Positions 6,902-16,540 of a stretch of 64,000 nt of DNA are shown here, piece by piece. The stretch is taken from assembly GCA_016650175.1 (NCBI GenBank), contig JAENWG010000004.1, positions 1 through 64,000 of the forward strand, given 5' to 3'. Under the pieces are notes generated by a model that saw only the letters and a list, made by a program, of their open reading frames with translations, was not told where the DNA came from and did no database searches. The DNA is from Peptostreptococcaceae bacterium. Lineage in GTDB: Bacteria; Bacillota; Clostridia; Peptostreptococcales; Anaerovoracaceae. The translations under genes and the position numbers were made by a program. Position 1 is the first letter of the stretch, and every line of letters begins with the position of its first letter.

Positions 6902-8518
6902 ATGAAATACGGAGACAAACTAAAAAACCAATCCGGCGATGCTTTATGGAATGAATATTGTGATTTTTTAAATTTATCAATAAGTGATTTTATGGCTATT
7001 CAAACGCGATTAATTAGAGAACAGCTACCCGCTTGGTTAAACAGCGAACTTGGAAGTTCCATCGCTAACGCAAGAATTCCCAAGGATTTAACAGAATTCA
7101 GGGATATGATACCGTTAACCTCTTACGACGACTATTCAGATATATTATTAAATAAAAACGAATCTGCCCTACCTGAAAAGCCTGTTATTTGGCTTGAAAC
7201 AACTTGGGAAGGCGGGAAACACCCTATAAAAACCGCTCCTTATACACAAGGAATGATAGATGTGTTTCGTAACAACTTATTATCCGTAACAACGCTATCT
7301 TCTACAAACAAAGACAAACGATCCAGGTTGAAAAGTTGTGATAATGTTCTTTTCGGACTTGCTCCGCTTCCTTATGTTACAGGGCTTTTCCCTCTAGTTT
7401 TCGAAGAAGAGTTAAATCTTAATTTCTTGCCACCTGTATCCGATGCACATACTATGAGCTTTGGAGACCGAAACCGTAAAGGGTTCGCTATGGGAGTTGA
7501 ACAAGGAATTGATGCTTTTTTCGGATTAAGCAGTGTAATTCACTATATGACAAAATCTTTTGAAAATGCTAGTGGTTCTAAATCTGGTAGCAAACATAAG
7601 CTAACACCTAAAATGGCTTTGCGTTGCCTTAACGCAAAATTGGTGTGCGAAAAAGAACAAAGGAATATGCTTCCTAAAGATATCTTTAAGCTTAAAGCCT
7701 TGTTATGTGCTGGCACCGATACATCTTCATACAAAGATTATTTAGAAGAAGCTTGGGGAATCGCTCCTCATGAGGTGTTTGCTGGTACTGAACTATCTAT
7801 GATAGCTACCGAAACACATACTCATAACGGTTTAGTACTATTCCCGGATGTTTGTTTGTATGAATTTATACCTGAATCAGAATATCAAAAAAACAGATAC
7901 AACCCTAATTATGTTCCTAAAACTTGTTTAATTGACGAAATTGAAGAAGGCCATAATTACGAACTGGTTATTACCTCCCTAAAGGGCGGTGCGTTTGCCA
8001 GATATCGTATGGGTGATATGTTTAGTTGTTATAGCAAAACTGGAGATACATCTACATCTCTGCCTCTTTTGAAATATGTAGATAGAGCACCAACCGTTAT
8101 TGATATTGCAGGTTTTACTCGTATTACCGAAAAATCTATTACTGATGTTATAGATTTGTCAAGATTACCTATAGAAGGTTGGTTTGCAAAAAAAGAATAT
8201 GATAATAACAAAACACCATATCTACATTTATATATTGAAATCAAAGCTGAAGATTTGGATTCCACGGCTTTAAGTTGTCAACTTTTACAGGACCATTTAA
8301 AAGCTTATTTCAAATTCTTTGATACTGATTATAACGATCTTGAGAAAATGCTAGGTATAAAGCCTCTAGTCATAACTGTTATAAAGTCCGGTTCTATATC
8401 CTTATATAAGGAATATACTGGAAACAGCATTGATAAAATGAATCCTAAAACACACGATATTAGAACTTTCCTTAAATGGATTGAATTGCACGAAAAAGAC
8501 GGGAGGATATTAGTATGA
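6902..8518 (+). CDS. GH3-family acyl-acid amido synthetase-like protein
   Basis: A 538-residue member of the GH3 (auxin-responsive) family of the ANL adenylating superfamily. Plant relatives activate a carboxylic acid with ATP and join it to an amino acid; bacterial members are mostly uncharacterised. Recognisable features are the N-terminal segment with PLTSYDDY, the nucleotide-binding loop around LLCAGTD (270-273 at AGTD), AGTELSMIA, the YRMGD motif (368-372) that closes the adenylation site, and a C-terminal lid of about 150 residues. No signal peptide is seen, so it is cytosolic. The stop overlaps the start of the next gene by four bases (ATGA). The acyl substrate and acceptor cannot be read from sequence. 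Confidence 0.82.
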   Translation: MKYGDKLKNQSGDALWNEYCDFLNLSISDFMAIQTRLIREQLPAWLNSELGSSIANARIPKDLTEFRDMIPLTSYDDYSDILLNKNESALPEKPVIWLETTWEGGKHPIKTAPYTQGMIDVFRNNLLSVTTLSSTNKDKRSRLKSCDNVLFGLAPLPYVTGLFPLVFEEELNLNFLPPVSDAHTMSFGDRNRKGFAMGVEQGIDAFFGLSSVIHYMTKSFENASGSKSGSKHKLTPKMALRCLNAKLVCEKEQRNMLPKDIFKLKALLCAGTDTSSYKDYLEEAWGIAPHEVFAGTELSMIATETHTHNGLVLFPDVCLYEFIPESEYQKNRYNPNYVPKTCLIDEIEEGHNYELVITSLKGGAFARYRMGDMFSCYSKTGDTSTSLPLLKYVDRAPTVIDIAGFTRITEKSITDVIDLSRLPIEGWFAKKEYDNNKTPYLHLYIEIKAEDLDSTALSCQLLQDHLKAYFKFFDTDYNDLEKMLGIKPLVITVIKSGSISLYKEYTGNSIDKMNPKTHDIRTFLKWIELHEKDGRILV

Positions 8519-11052
8519 CACACGAAGTCCCTTATATTCTAATACCTACCTTAGCTTTATTATGTTATGCAGTACTTGTACTCGCTATGCTATCTGCAAA
8601 AAAAAACAGAATAATTTATGCTTTCATATTATACTTAACCGTATTCATACTATGGACTGGTGGTTCTGTCTTAATGAGACTTCAACTATATCCGGGATAT
8701 GAATTCTGGTATCAAGTATCAATACTAAGTGTATTTGCTCTTGCCTTTTTCCTATATCACTTCTTGTATTGTTATTTAGATTATAAAAATCATATAATTC
8801 ACCTCCTTTGGGGTGTTTTAACACTGTTATTATTAGTATTTACTTATTTTGAGTGTTTTTTACCTATACCAGAACTTGAATTTGTAGATGGTAATAACGT
8901 CTTTGTATATACTTCTGACTGGAAATTAATATTCCCCACAATACTTGTAGTCGCAATAATTGTAAGTATTGTTAAAATGCTATATTATGGTTATAAGAAA
9001 AATGATTATGCTGTACTCACACTTAAACCTTTTCTTATAGGTAGCTTGTTGCTAGTAGTAGGAAACATTTTGTCTGTATTGCCTGGAAATATTTTCCCTT
9101 GGGATACTCTTTCCGGTATTATAAATGCTGGATTGGCATTTTATGTTTTAGCAAAAAGAAGAATTTTTAAGCTAACTTTATTGATATCAAAATCCGTTTT
9201 GGTTTTTATAAGTCTTATAATAACTAGCATACTAAATGTTTCCTTAATCGACTTTACCAGTAATCTTATTGATGGGTTTTTCCCCTTCTTAACTGAAGAT
9301 AAAGTGGCAGTTCAATGTATAATCTTCGGATTATGTTTGATACTTATTTATAAAGTATGTCTAACAGGCACCAACTTACTTTTCATGAAAAAAGAACAAC
9401 TAAACAAAGATATATTAAAAACTTTCAGTTCAGAAGTATCAAAAAGCCTTGAGTCTAAAACTATACTAAAATTAACCGAGAAAGTTCTTTTAGAAGGATT
9501 GCCTGTAAACCGCGTTTACTTTTTGATTTATGATGCACTGAAAGATCAGTATACTACTACTCATTCTTCTAATCCTCTTACAGAAAAAACTCTCGCTTTT
9601 GCAGCTGATGCTCCATTAATTCAGAGCTTAAAAGCGCACGATCAGTGTATGTTCATTAAAGATATCAAGAAAACCACTATCTACAGAGCTATGTGGGAAA
9701 CAGAAAAACGAATTATACACCAATATTCTTTAGCAGCAATTGTTCCATTAAGTGATGATAATAACGCGCTTTTTGGTTTCATTGCTTTAGGCGAACAAGA
9801 TTCAAAATCAAACTTTGATTATGATGCAGTCAACTTCATGGAATCTATAAGAGCTATTTCAACTATAGGACTACGAAATGCTACCAAATATGAAAAAGCT
9901 GAAATCGAAGCTGTAACAGACTCGTTAACAGGTCTATATAACAGAAGATACTTTATCAATTCACTAGAAAACATTATGCATTCTAATACGTATGAATCAG
10001 TAGCTCTTCTTTTAATCAGCATTGATGATTTTAGATTATACAACGAACTTTATGGTTCATTAGAAGGTGACATAGCCTTAGAAAACTTATCTTTAAGAAT
10101 TAAGAATACTATAGGAGATTCTGGCATTGCTGGAAGATTTAGCGGCAAAGAATTTGCAATATATTTACCCAATAAATCTCATATACAGGCTCTACAACTA
10201 GCACAAAGTTTGCAGACTCAAATGACTGAACTTAATAATAAAAATGTTAATGTTAAATTAAAAAATCTTACATTTAGCGCTGGTATTTGTGTGTATCCGT
10301 ACAGTGCGGTGACATTTAATGAGTTAGTAACTAACACAAATATGGCCGTTTATCAAGCTAAGCATTCAGGTAAAAACAGAATAATTACTTACCAAAAGGA
10401 ATCTAAGACTTCTACATACTTAGGAAATTCTACTACTGCTAATAAACGCTCTGGAGCTTACGAAGAATATGCTTCAACTATATATGCTCTTACTGCTGCC
10501 ATTGATGCTAAAGACCATTATACGTTTAATCACAGTCAAACCGTTGCTACTTATGCATCGGTATTAGCTAAGCACATAGGATTAAATTCGGCACACGTGG
10601 ACTTGATTTACGAAGCAGGTCTCCTTCATGACATAGGAAAGATTGCTATACCTGAAAACATTTTATCCAAACCAGGCAAGCTTAATGATGAAGAATACGT
10701 CGTTATGCAATCTCATGTAGTTAATTCTATAGAAATTATTAGGCATTTACCTAATCTGGATTATTTGATACCAGCAGTAACTGGTCATCACGAAAGATGG
10801 GACGGTAAAGGTTATCCTAGAGGCATTTCTGGTAAAGAAATTCCTATAGGTGCTAGATGTCTTGCATTGTCCGATTCATTTGATGCCATGCTATCAGAAC
10901 GCGCCTATAAAGAGCCTTACAGTTTGGAATTCGCTTGCAATGAGATAGTCAAAAAGGCAGGACTTCAATTTGATCCAGAATTAGCTTTCACCTTTGTGGA
11001 TTTAATTAAAAAAGGCGTCATATATGTAAATATGCCGCGAACAATAGAATAA
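8515..11052 (+). CDS. Multi-TM sensor with GAF, degenerate GGDEF and HD-GYP domains
   Basis: An 845-residue membrane signalling protein. The first roughly 290 residues hold eight or nine transmembrane segments resembling the 7TM N-terminal sensor regions of some histidine kinases. A GAF-like domain (about 305-460) and a GGDEF-fold domain (about 470-620) follow. The GGDEF motif is replaced by SGKEF (543-547), so cyclase activity is unlikely. The C-terminal HD-GYP domain (about 650-840) is intact, with HDIGK (His705, Asp706), HHERWDGKGYP (GYP at 766-768) and downstream metal ligands, predicting hydrolysis of c-di-GMP or a related dinucleotide. It overlaps the GH3 stop by four bases and is the last gene of the operon. 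Coupling implies that its ligand or output is tied to the GH3 and methyltransferase products. Confidence 0.88.
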   Translation: MTHEVPYILIPTLALLCYAVLVLAMLSAKKNRIIYAFILYLTVFILWTGGSVLMRLQLYPGYEFWYQVSILSVFALAFFLYHFLYCYLDYKNHIIHLLWGVLTLLLLVFTYFECFLPIPELEFVDGNNVFVYTSDWKLIFPTILVVAIIVSIVKMLYYGYKKNDYAVLTLKPFLIGSLLLVVGNILSVLPGNIFPWDTLSGIINAGLAFYVLAKRRIFKLTLLISKSVLVFISLIITSILNVSLIDFTSNLIDGFFPFLTEDKVAVQCIIFGLCLILIYKVCLTGTNLLFMKKEQLNKDILKTFSSEVSKSLESKTILKLTEKVLLEGLPVNRVYFLIYDALKDQYTTTHSSNPLTEKTLAFAADAPLIQSLKAHDQCMFIKDIKKTTIYRAMWETEKRIIHQYSLAAIVPLSDDNNALFGFIALGEQDSKSNFDYDAVNFMESIRAISTIGLRNATKYEKAEIEAVTDSLTGLYNRRYFINSLENIMHSNTYESVALLLISIDDFRLYNELYGSLEGDIALENLSLRIKNTIGDSGIAGRFSGKEFAIYLPNKSHIQALQLAQSLQTQMTELNNKNVNVKLKNLTFSAGICVYPYSAVTFNELVTNTNMAVYQAKHSGKNRIITYQKESKTSTYLGNSTTANKRSGAYEEYASTIYALTAAIDAKDHYTFNHSQTVATYASVLAKHIGLNSAHVDLIYEAGLLHDIGKIAIPENILSKPGKLNDEEYVVMQSHVVNSIEIIRHLPNLDYLIPAVTGHHERWDGKGYPRGISGKEIPIGARCLALSDSFDAMLSERAYKEPYSLEFACNEIVKKAGLQFDPELAFTFVDLIKKGVIYVNMPRTIE

Positions 11053-11057
11053 CTTTA

Positions 11058-11090
11058 AGGACCTAATAACTAATTATTAGGTCCTTTTTT
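11058..11090 (+). terminator. Terminator of the GH3 operon
   Basis: AGGACCTAATAA (11058-11069) pairs perfectly with TTATTAGGTCCT (11074-11085) and is followed by a run of Ts. It also lies directly after the converging lpdA gene and may serve both. Confidence 0.9.
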
Positions 11091-12442
11091 TAATTCAACG
11101 CATCTCCAATTCCTTCGCTAAACGTAGGATGAGGATGTATAACTTTTTTAAGGTCTTCTAACGTAAGTTCGTTGGCAATAGCTACTGTAAGTTCGCTAAT
11201 CAAATCAGTTGCTCTACCGCACATCATCTGTGCTCCTAATATTTTATGTGACTTTTCATCGGCTATAATCTTAATATACCCTCTGTCCATTCCGCTAAGT
11301 ATAGTTTTACCATTTGCAAGCATAGGGAATTTATTCGCAATGATCTTTATGTTTTCTCTTTTTGCGTCATCTGCAGTTATACCTACTGATGCTATTTCAG
11401 GGTTAGTATAAATACAGCTAGGTATTACATTAACATCTATTCTGTCTTCCTTACCTAGCATATGATAAACTGCATTTTTACCTTCGGCAGATGCTACATG
11501 TGCTAATTGAATGCCTCCGATTACGTCACCTACTGCATATATATTTGGGTAATTAGTTTGATAATTGTCATTTACTTTGATACATCCTTTTTCAATTTCC
11601 AATTCTACATCGGCTGCATATAAGTTATTTATGTTAGGCTTTCTGCCTACAGCAATAAGTACGGCATCAGAAGTTACTACAGCTTCTTTTCCTTTTTCCT
11701 TGTACTTACAGCTCAAACCCTCATTACTTTTGATAATTTCCTCTACAAACGAAGATGTATGTATATCAACTCCTCGTTTTTTTAATATCATTTTTAGGCT
11801 TTGACCGAGTTCCTTATCCATGTTAGGAAGTATCCTGTCTAATGCTTCTATTACAGTTATACTAGTGCCTACGTCACTGAACATATTTGCAAACTCCATT
11901 CCTATAACTCCACCGCCAATTATAGTCAATGCTCCAAATGGTTTTTTATTATATTCCAACAATTCATCACTTGTAATAACTCCATCTAAATCACAACCTT
12001 TAATCGGAGGTAACAATGTACCTGTCCCCGTAGCAATTAATATAAATTTGGTTTCTATAGTTTCATCGCCTACTCTAACCAGATTGTTTGATACGATTTT
12101 GCCTTCTCCTAAAACAACTTCTATATCGCTTTTTCTAATTCTAGATAAGATCCCATTTCTAAGTTTTTCTAGGATTTCTTCTTTTCGATTTTGGATAACT
12201 TCAAAATTAATGCTTTTCTTTTCCAGCGCTATACCAAATTCATCAATTGTTTCAAGCTTTTTATATAGTTCGGTAGAATGCATTATAGTTTTAGTCGGTA
12301 TACAACCATGGTTTAAACACGTACCGCCTATTGCTTCTTTTTCAATTATAATGGCTTTCATTCCTCCATCAGCTGCTTTAAAGGCCGCTTCATATCCTGC
12401 AGGCCCTCCCCCAATTATTACTAAGTCCACTTTTTTAAACAT
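11090..12442 (-). CDS. lpdA: Dihydrolipoamide dehydrogenase (glycine cleavage L-protein)
   Basis: FAD flavoprotein that reoxidises the dihydrolipoyl arm of GcvH and makes NADH. The 450-residue protein has an N-terminal FAD Rossmann motif (GGGPAGYEAA), redox-active Cys42 and Cys47 in GGTCLNHGCIPTK, a central NAD-binding motif (IGGGVIGMEFA) and the C-terminal dimer domain with the His438-Glu443 dyad in HPHPTFSE. ATG 12442 follows AGGAG by seven bases. It is the last gene of the glycine cleavage operon, which indicates that it serves that system rather than a pyruvate dehydrogenase complex. Confidence 0.95.
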   Translation of the reverse strand: MFKKVDLVIIGGGPAGYEAAFKAADGGMKAIIIEKEAIGGTCLNHGCIPTKTIMHSTELYKKLETIDEFGIALEKKSINFEVIQNRKEEILEKLRNGILSRIRKSDIEVVLGEGKIVSNNLVRVGDETIETKFILIATGTGTLLPPIKGCDLDGVITSDELLEYNKKPFGALTIIGGGVIGMEFANMFSDVGTSITVIEALDRILPNMDKELGQSLKMILKKRGVDIHTSSFVEEIIKSNEGLSCKYKEKGKEAVVTSDAVLIAVGRKPNINNLYAADVELEIEKGCIKVNDNYQTNYPNIYAVGDVIGGIQLAHVASAEGKNAVYHMLGKEDRIDVNVIPSCIYTNPEIASVGITADDAKRENIKIIANKFPMLANGKTILSGMDRGYIKIIADEKSHKILGAQMMCGRATDLISELTVAIANELTLEDLKKVIHPHPTFSEGIGDALN

Positions 12443-12451
12443 CCGTCTCTC

Positions 12452-13417
12452 CTATATTTTTTCTGACACAAGTCTTATAACCTCATTTACCATAGGTTCA
12501 TACTCATCCTTTTGACAGTTGTAAATATCCTTTATTTTATATCTCTCTCCTATTAAACTCTCTGAAACCAAATGTGCAAGTTCAACGTCTAGCGCATCTG
12601 TATAACATTTACATCCTTTTATAAAACCTTCATTAACATTAACCCTAACAGTAATTTCCCCCCAATTAAATCTATTTGATATTTCATGGGTAAAGGGTAA
12701 GTCTTTGCCATAAATCCATTCGTAGGATTTATATTTATCAACTAATTCCTTACTCGTTTCATTTGTTTTACATCGCGTGGCAACACCTTTGTATTCTTTC
12801 TCAAAAGCCTCTAACAATGCCACTTTAAGAGATCTTAAAGTTATTTTATCATTAATTTCTTTAATGTTAATTACTCTGGATTTTACTGAATTTACACCTT
12901 TGGAATCAAGTTTTTCCTTAGATACATTTAAGTATTTTGCAATGTCTTCTTTGTTAACATCAAACATAATAGTTCCATGGTGATAACAAAAATCTTTATG
13001 CCTAAAATATGCATGTCCTGAAAATTTCTTGCCTTCTATCAGTAAATCATTTCTACCGCTTCTTAGTGCTTCTACACCTAAAAGCTTCATTGCCTTTAAT
13101 ATAACTTTTGTTTGTCTTTCTTTATCAAAGTTTTTCTTTTTAGCACAGAAGGTGAAGTTAAGATTTCCAAGATCATGGTAAACAGCTCCTCCTCCTGACA
13201 TTCTTCGTGCAACCTTTCCTGAAGCTTCTTCTAAAAGCGAAACATTACATTCCTTCCAGGCATTTTGGTTTTTACCTATTACAACTGTATTTGCGTTTTG
13301 CCATAAAAACAAAACACATTCATCTTCTCTAACATTAAACGTGAGGTATTCCTCGGTAGCTAAATTTTCATACGCATCTGTAGTATCACTCACTACATAT
13401 CTAAGATTTAAACTCAT
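12452..13417 (-). CDS. lplA: Lipoate-protein ligase A
   Basis: Attaches lipoate to the GcvH lysine using ATP. The 321-residue protein shows the family hallmarks DAYENLATEEYL at the N-terminus, RRMSGGGAVYHDLGNLNF in the substrate pocket and GKKFSGHAYF, plus a C-terminal accessory domain. I choose the ATG at 13417 (MSLNLRYVV), because this matches the family N-terminus; an upstream in-frame ATG at 13453 lies deeper inside gcvPB. The gene overlaps the end of gcvPB by 17 bases and precedes lpdA by nine. Its place in the operon suggests that lipoate for glycine cleavage is scavenged; no lipoate synthase is seen in this window. Confidence 0.93.
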   Translation of the reverse strand: MSLNLRYVVSDTTDAYENLATEEYLTFNVREDECVLFLWQNANTVVIGKNQNAWKECNVSLLEEASGKVARRMSGGGAVYHDLGNLNFTFCAKKKNFDKERQTKVILKAMKLLGVEALRSGRNDLLIEGKKFSGHAYFRHKDFCYHHGTIMFDVNKEDIAKYLNVSKEKLDSKGVNSVKSRVINIKEINDKITLRSLKVALLEAFEKEYKGVATRCKTNETSKELVDKYKSYEWIYGKDLPFTHEISNRFNWGEITVRVNVNEGFIKGCKCYTDALDVELAHLVSESLIGERYKIKDIYNCQKDEYEPMVNEVIRLVSEKI

Positions 13418-14822
13418 ACCTAAGCACCGGCTTTCTTGCTGCCTGCACCTCATCTAGCCTACCTACTGGCGTCGAATTTGGCGCTTCATGGGTTTTATCA
13501 GGATTTGCTACTGCATCCTCATATATTTTTCTAAATATTAAAATTGCATCATCTAATACTTCTTTACTTTCTGTCTCCGTAGGTTCTATCATAAGAGCCT
13601 CATGTACAATGTTAGGGAAATACATTGTAGGCGGATGCATACCATAATCCAATAGCATTTTTGACATATCAAGCGCTGATACTCCTGTTTCTTCCTTTAG
13701 CTTTTCTAAAGTCAAAACAAACTCATGCATACAGGTTCTGTCGTATGCTACATCATATATATCCTTAAGTTTATACATCATATAATTAGCATTTAAAACC
13801 GCATTTTTAGCTGCCATTGGAACACCTTCTGAGCCTATGGTAAGCAAATATGCTAATGCTTTTACTACTACCAGAAAATTCCCATAATAACCAGTTACAT
13901 TTCCTATCGTATCTATCTCCGTTGTATAACCATGATCTGTTTCTCTTATACCAGGCAGGAACGGTTTTAAGAATTCCTTGCATCCGCAAGGCCCACTACC
14001 AGGTCCACCGCCTCCATGTGGCGTAGAAAACGTTTTATGAATGTTTAAATGTGTAACATCAAAACCCACATCACCCGGTCTTACTACTCCCATAACAGCA
14101 TTTAAATTAGCTCCGTCATAGTAGCACAAACCGCCTACATCATGAACCATTTCGGTTATTTTTAATATGTTATTATCAAACAGTCCCACAGTGTTAGGAT
14201 TTGTTAACATAAGCCCTGCTGTTTTTTCGCTCAGGTGCTCTTTTAGTTCTTTTAAATCTACCATTCCATTTTCGTCCGATTTGATATTCACAATTTCAAA
14301 GCCTGCCATTACTGAACTTGCAGGATTAGTGCCATGAGCTGAATCAGGTACTATGATTTCTGTTCTATTATGGTGTCCTTTTTTTTCATGATATGCTTTT
14401 ATTAACAGCATTCCTGTAAATTCACCATGTGCTCCTGCGGCAGGCTGAAATGTCATTGCATCCATGCCTGTTATCTCACATAGGTATTCTTCAGTTCTCT
14501 TCAACACTTCCCTGCATCCTTCTGTGGTTTCTATCGGTTGCAACGGGTGTATGTTTACAAATTTAGGATTACTAGCCACCTTTTCAGATACCTTAGGGTT
14601 ATGTTTCATCGTACAAGAACCTAATGGATAAAATCCAGAACTAACTCCGTAAGCTCTTTTAGCTAGCGCAGTGTAATGTCTGCCAATTTCGTTTTCTGAA
14701 ATTTCAGGCAGATGACTTTTCTTGGCTCTTAAAGGAGATTCCGGTAAAACTACTTCTACATCAGATTCAGGAAATATCTGATTACCTCTACCTTCGTAGC
14801 TTTTCTCAAATATTAATTTCAC
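13401..14822 (-). CDS. gcvPB: Glycine decarboxylase P-protein subunit 2
   Basis: PLP-dependent subunit that decarboxylates glycine and transfers the aminomethyl group to lipoyl-GcvH. The 473-residue protein carries the PLP lysine in NIHKTFSTPHGGGGPG (Lys263) and SAHGTNPASS upstream. Bacteria of this type split the P-protein into two genes. The start is GTG at 14822, nine bases after GGAGG and one base after the gcvPA stop. The gene overlaps lplA at its end. It is in the middle of the riboswitch-controlled operon. Confidence 0.96.
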   Translation of the reverse strand: MKLIFEKSYEGRGNQIFPESDVEVVLPESPLRAKKSHLPEISENEIGRHYTALAKRAYGVSSGFYPLGSCTMKHNPKVSEKVASNPKFVNIHPLQPIETTEGCREVLKRTEEYLCEITGMDAMTFQPAAGAHGEFTGMLLIKAYHEKKGHHNRTEIIVPDSAHGTNPASSVMAGFEIVNIKSDENGMVDLKELKEHLSEKTAGLMLTNPNTVGLFDNNILKITEMVHDVGGLCYYDGANLNAVMGVVRPGDVGFDVTHLNIHKTFSTPHGGGGPGSGPCGCKEFLKPFLPGIRETDHGYTTEIDTIGNVTGYYGNFLVVVKALAYLLTIGSEGVPMAAKNAVLNANYMMYKLKDIYDVAYDRTCMHEFVLTLEKLKEETGVSALDMSKMLLDYGMHPPTMYFPNIVHEALMIEPTETESKEVLDDAILIFRKIYEDAVANPDKTHEAPNSTPVGRLDEVQAARKPVLRYEFKS

Positions 14823-14823
14823 T

Positions 14824-16134
14824 TTAGTTCACCTCCTTAGCAACTGCTATTAGTTCGTCCATATCTTCTTTAGTCGCCATTTCAGTTGTACACCAAAGAA
14901 TCCTATTGTCCTCTAAAGGCAAGCCACCTAGTATTCCCTTTTTATCAAGCGCCTTTAATAGCTTATTTGAATCAGAAGATGTAGTTACAAATTCATGGAA
15001 AAACGGTTTATCATATTCTAACTTCAAACCCACTTCTCCTAATCCCTTCTGCAAATAATGTGCTTTAGAAGTGCACTGTACAGCAACTTCATTTATTCCC
15101 TTTTGACCAACTGCCGCAAGGTAAACCGCCACTTTCAAAGCACACAGCGCTTGATTTGAGCAAATATTGCTACTAGCCTTTTCTCTTCTTATGTGCTGCT
15201 CTCTAGCTTGAAGTGTTAATACAAAACCTCTTTCTCCTTTTTTATCAAACGTCTCGCCTACTATTCTTCCTGGCAATTTCCTGAACATTTTTTTAGTGGT
15301 TGTCATAAAGCCTAAGTATGGCCCTCCGTATGCTAACCCTAGTCCTAACGGTTGTCCATCGCCTACTGCTATATCCACACCATATTCTTCCGGCGTTTTA
15401 AGTAGTCCTAAAGAAATCGGATTACAACTCATTATTAATTTTGCACCAGCTTCATGAACTATAGTCGATATTTTATCTACATCTTCTAATACTCCAAAAT
15501 AGTTGGGTTGTTGAATAACAAGGCATGCACTTTCGTCGTCTAACATTTCCTTTAGTTTATTTATGTCTGTTTCTCCGTTTACTTTAGGAATCATTATAGT
15601 TTCTGCGCCACTACCAAAATTATATGTGCAAATTGTTTTTACAGTTCTTGGATCTACCGTTTCTGATATGTAAATTTTAGCACGCTTTCTTTCTCTACAC
15701 ATCGTGCAAGCTTCTGCCGCTGCCGAGCAACCGTCATATACGCTCGCATTTGAGGTTTCCATGCCCGTAAGCTCGCACATCATAGTTTGATACTCAAATA
15801 TAGATTGTAATATCCCTTGGCTTATTTCAGCCTGATATGGCGTATATGAAGTTAGGAATTCTTCTTTATTTGACACAGTATCAACTATAGCAGGAATATA
15901 GTGGTAGTAAGCACCCGCTCCTCTAAATATCTTTTTATATAATTTGTTTTTATCAGCTATTTTTTCAATTTCTCTAACAACTTCAAGTTCTGATTTTCCT
16001 TTTGGTATATTTAATTCTCCTTTAAATATACATTCCGAAGGAATGTCTTTAAACAGTTCCTCCAAGTTACTATAACCTATTTCAGCAAGCATGGATTTTT
16101 GTTCTTCTCTCGTATTAGGTATAAAGGTCCCCAT
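14824..16134 (-). CDS. gcvPA: Glycine decarboxylase P-protein subunit 1
   Basis: The 436-residue partner of GcvPB, forming the heterodimeric, tetramer-building P-protein. It has the same fold as GcvPB but lacks the PLP lysine. Typical stretches are GAGAYYHYIPA, LTSYTPYQAEISQG, and GMETSNASVYDG near residue 135. The ATG at 16134 follows an AGAGGTG ribosome binding site. It lies between gcvH and gcvPB with short gaps on both sides. Confidence 0.96.
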   Translation of the reverse strand: MGTFIPNTREEQKSMLAEIGYSNLEELFKDIPSECIFKGELNIPKGKSELEVVREIEKIADKNKLYKKIFRGAGAYYHYIPAIVDTVSNKEEFLTSYTPYQAEISQGILQSIFEYQTMMCELTGMETSNASVYDGCSAAAEACTMCRERKRAKIYISETVDPRTVKTICTYNFGSGAETIMIPKVNGETDINKLKEMLDDESACLVIQQPNYFGVLEDVDKISTIVHEAGAKLIMSCNPISLGLLKTPEEYGVDIAVGDGQPLGLGLAYGGPYLGFMTTTKKMFRKLPGRIVGETFDKKGERGFVLTLQAREQHIRREKASSNICSNQALCALKVAVYLAAVGQKGINEVAVQCTSKAHYLQKGLGEVGLKLEYDKPFFHEFVTTSSDSNKLLKALDKKGILGGLPLEDNRILWCTTEMATKEDMDELIAVAKEVN

Positions 16135-16147
16135 TTATTTCACCTCT

Positions 16148-16525
16148 CTACTGTTCTTTTATAAAAGCTTCATACTCATCAGCGGTTAATAGTTCCTCGT
16201 GGTCTTTTATATCTGCCACTTTAATAAGCCATGCTTCGTATGGTGCTTTATTTATTTTTTCAGGTTCATCCATTATTTCTTCATTAATTTCAGCTACTGT
16301 GCCAGTGACAGGTGAATTTACATCAGATACTGCTTTTACCGATTCTACATCAGCAAATGATTCTCCCATATTAACTTCATCTTCAACCTCAGGTAGATTA
16401 ACAAAAACTAAATCTCCAAGGCTATCCTGTGCATAATCGGTTATACCTACTTTAGCTGTACCATTTTCCTCGTATTTAAGCCACTCGTGTGATTTCGTAT
16501 AAAACAGTTCTTTTGGATAATTCAT
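16148..16525 (-). CDS. gcvH: Glycine cleavage system H protein
   Basis: Lipoyl carrier protein of 125 residues that shuttles the aminomethyl group between the P, T and L proteins. The lipoylated lysine is Lys64 in [11 protein letters not shown], and the N-terminal KSHEWLK is typical. It sits between gcvT and gcvPA, 15 bases after gcvT and with its own AGAGAGG-type ribosome binding site. Confidence 0.96.
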   Translation of the reverse strand: MNYPKELFYTKSHEWLKYEENGTAKVGITDYAQDSLGDLVFVNLPEVEDEVNMGESFADVESVKAVSDVNSPVTGTVAEINEEIMDEPEKINKAPYEAWLIKVADIKDHEELLTADEYEAFIKEQ

Positions 16526-16540
16526 TTTCTCTACCTCTCT

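Noticed and set aside
11820-12515. 231-codon plus-strand frame opposite lpdA and lplA
   Set aside because: It is antisense to clear enzymes with intact motifs, has no binding site and shows composition typical of a shadow frame. Similar long antisense frames at 28797-29438, 43257-43841 and 60941-61906 were rejected for the same reason.
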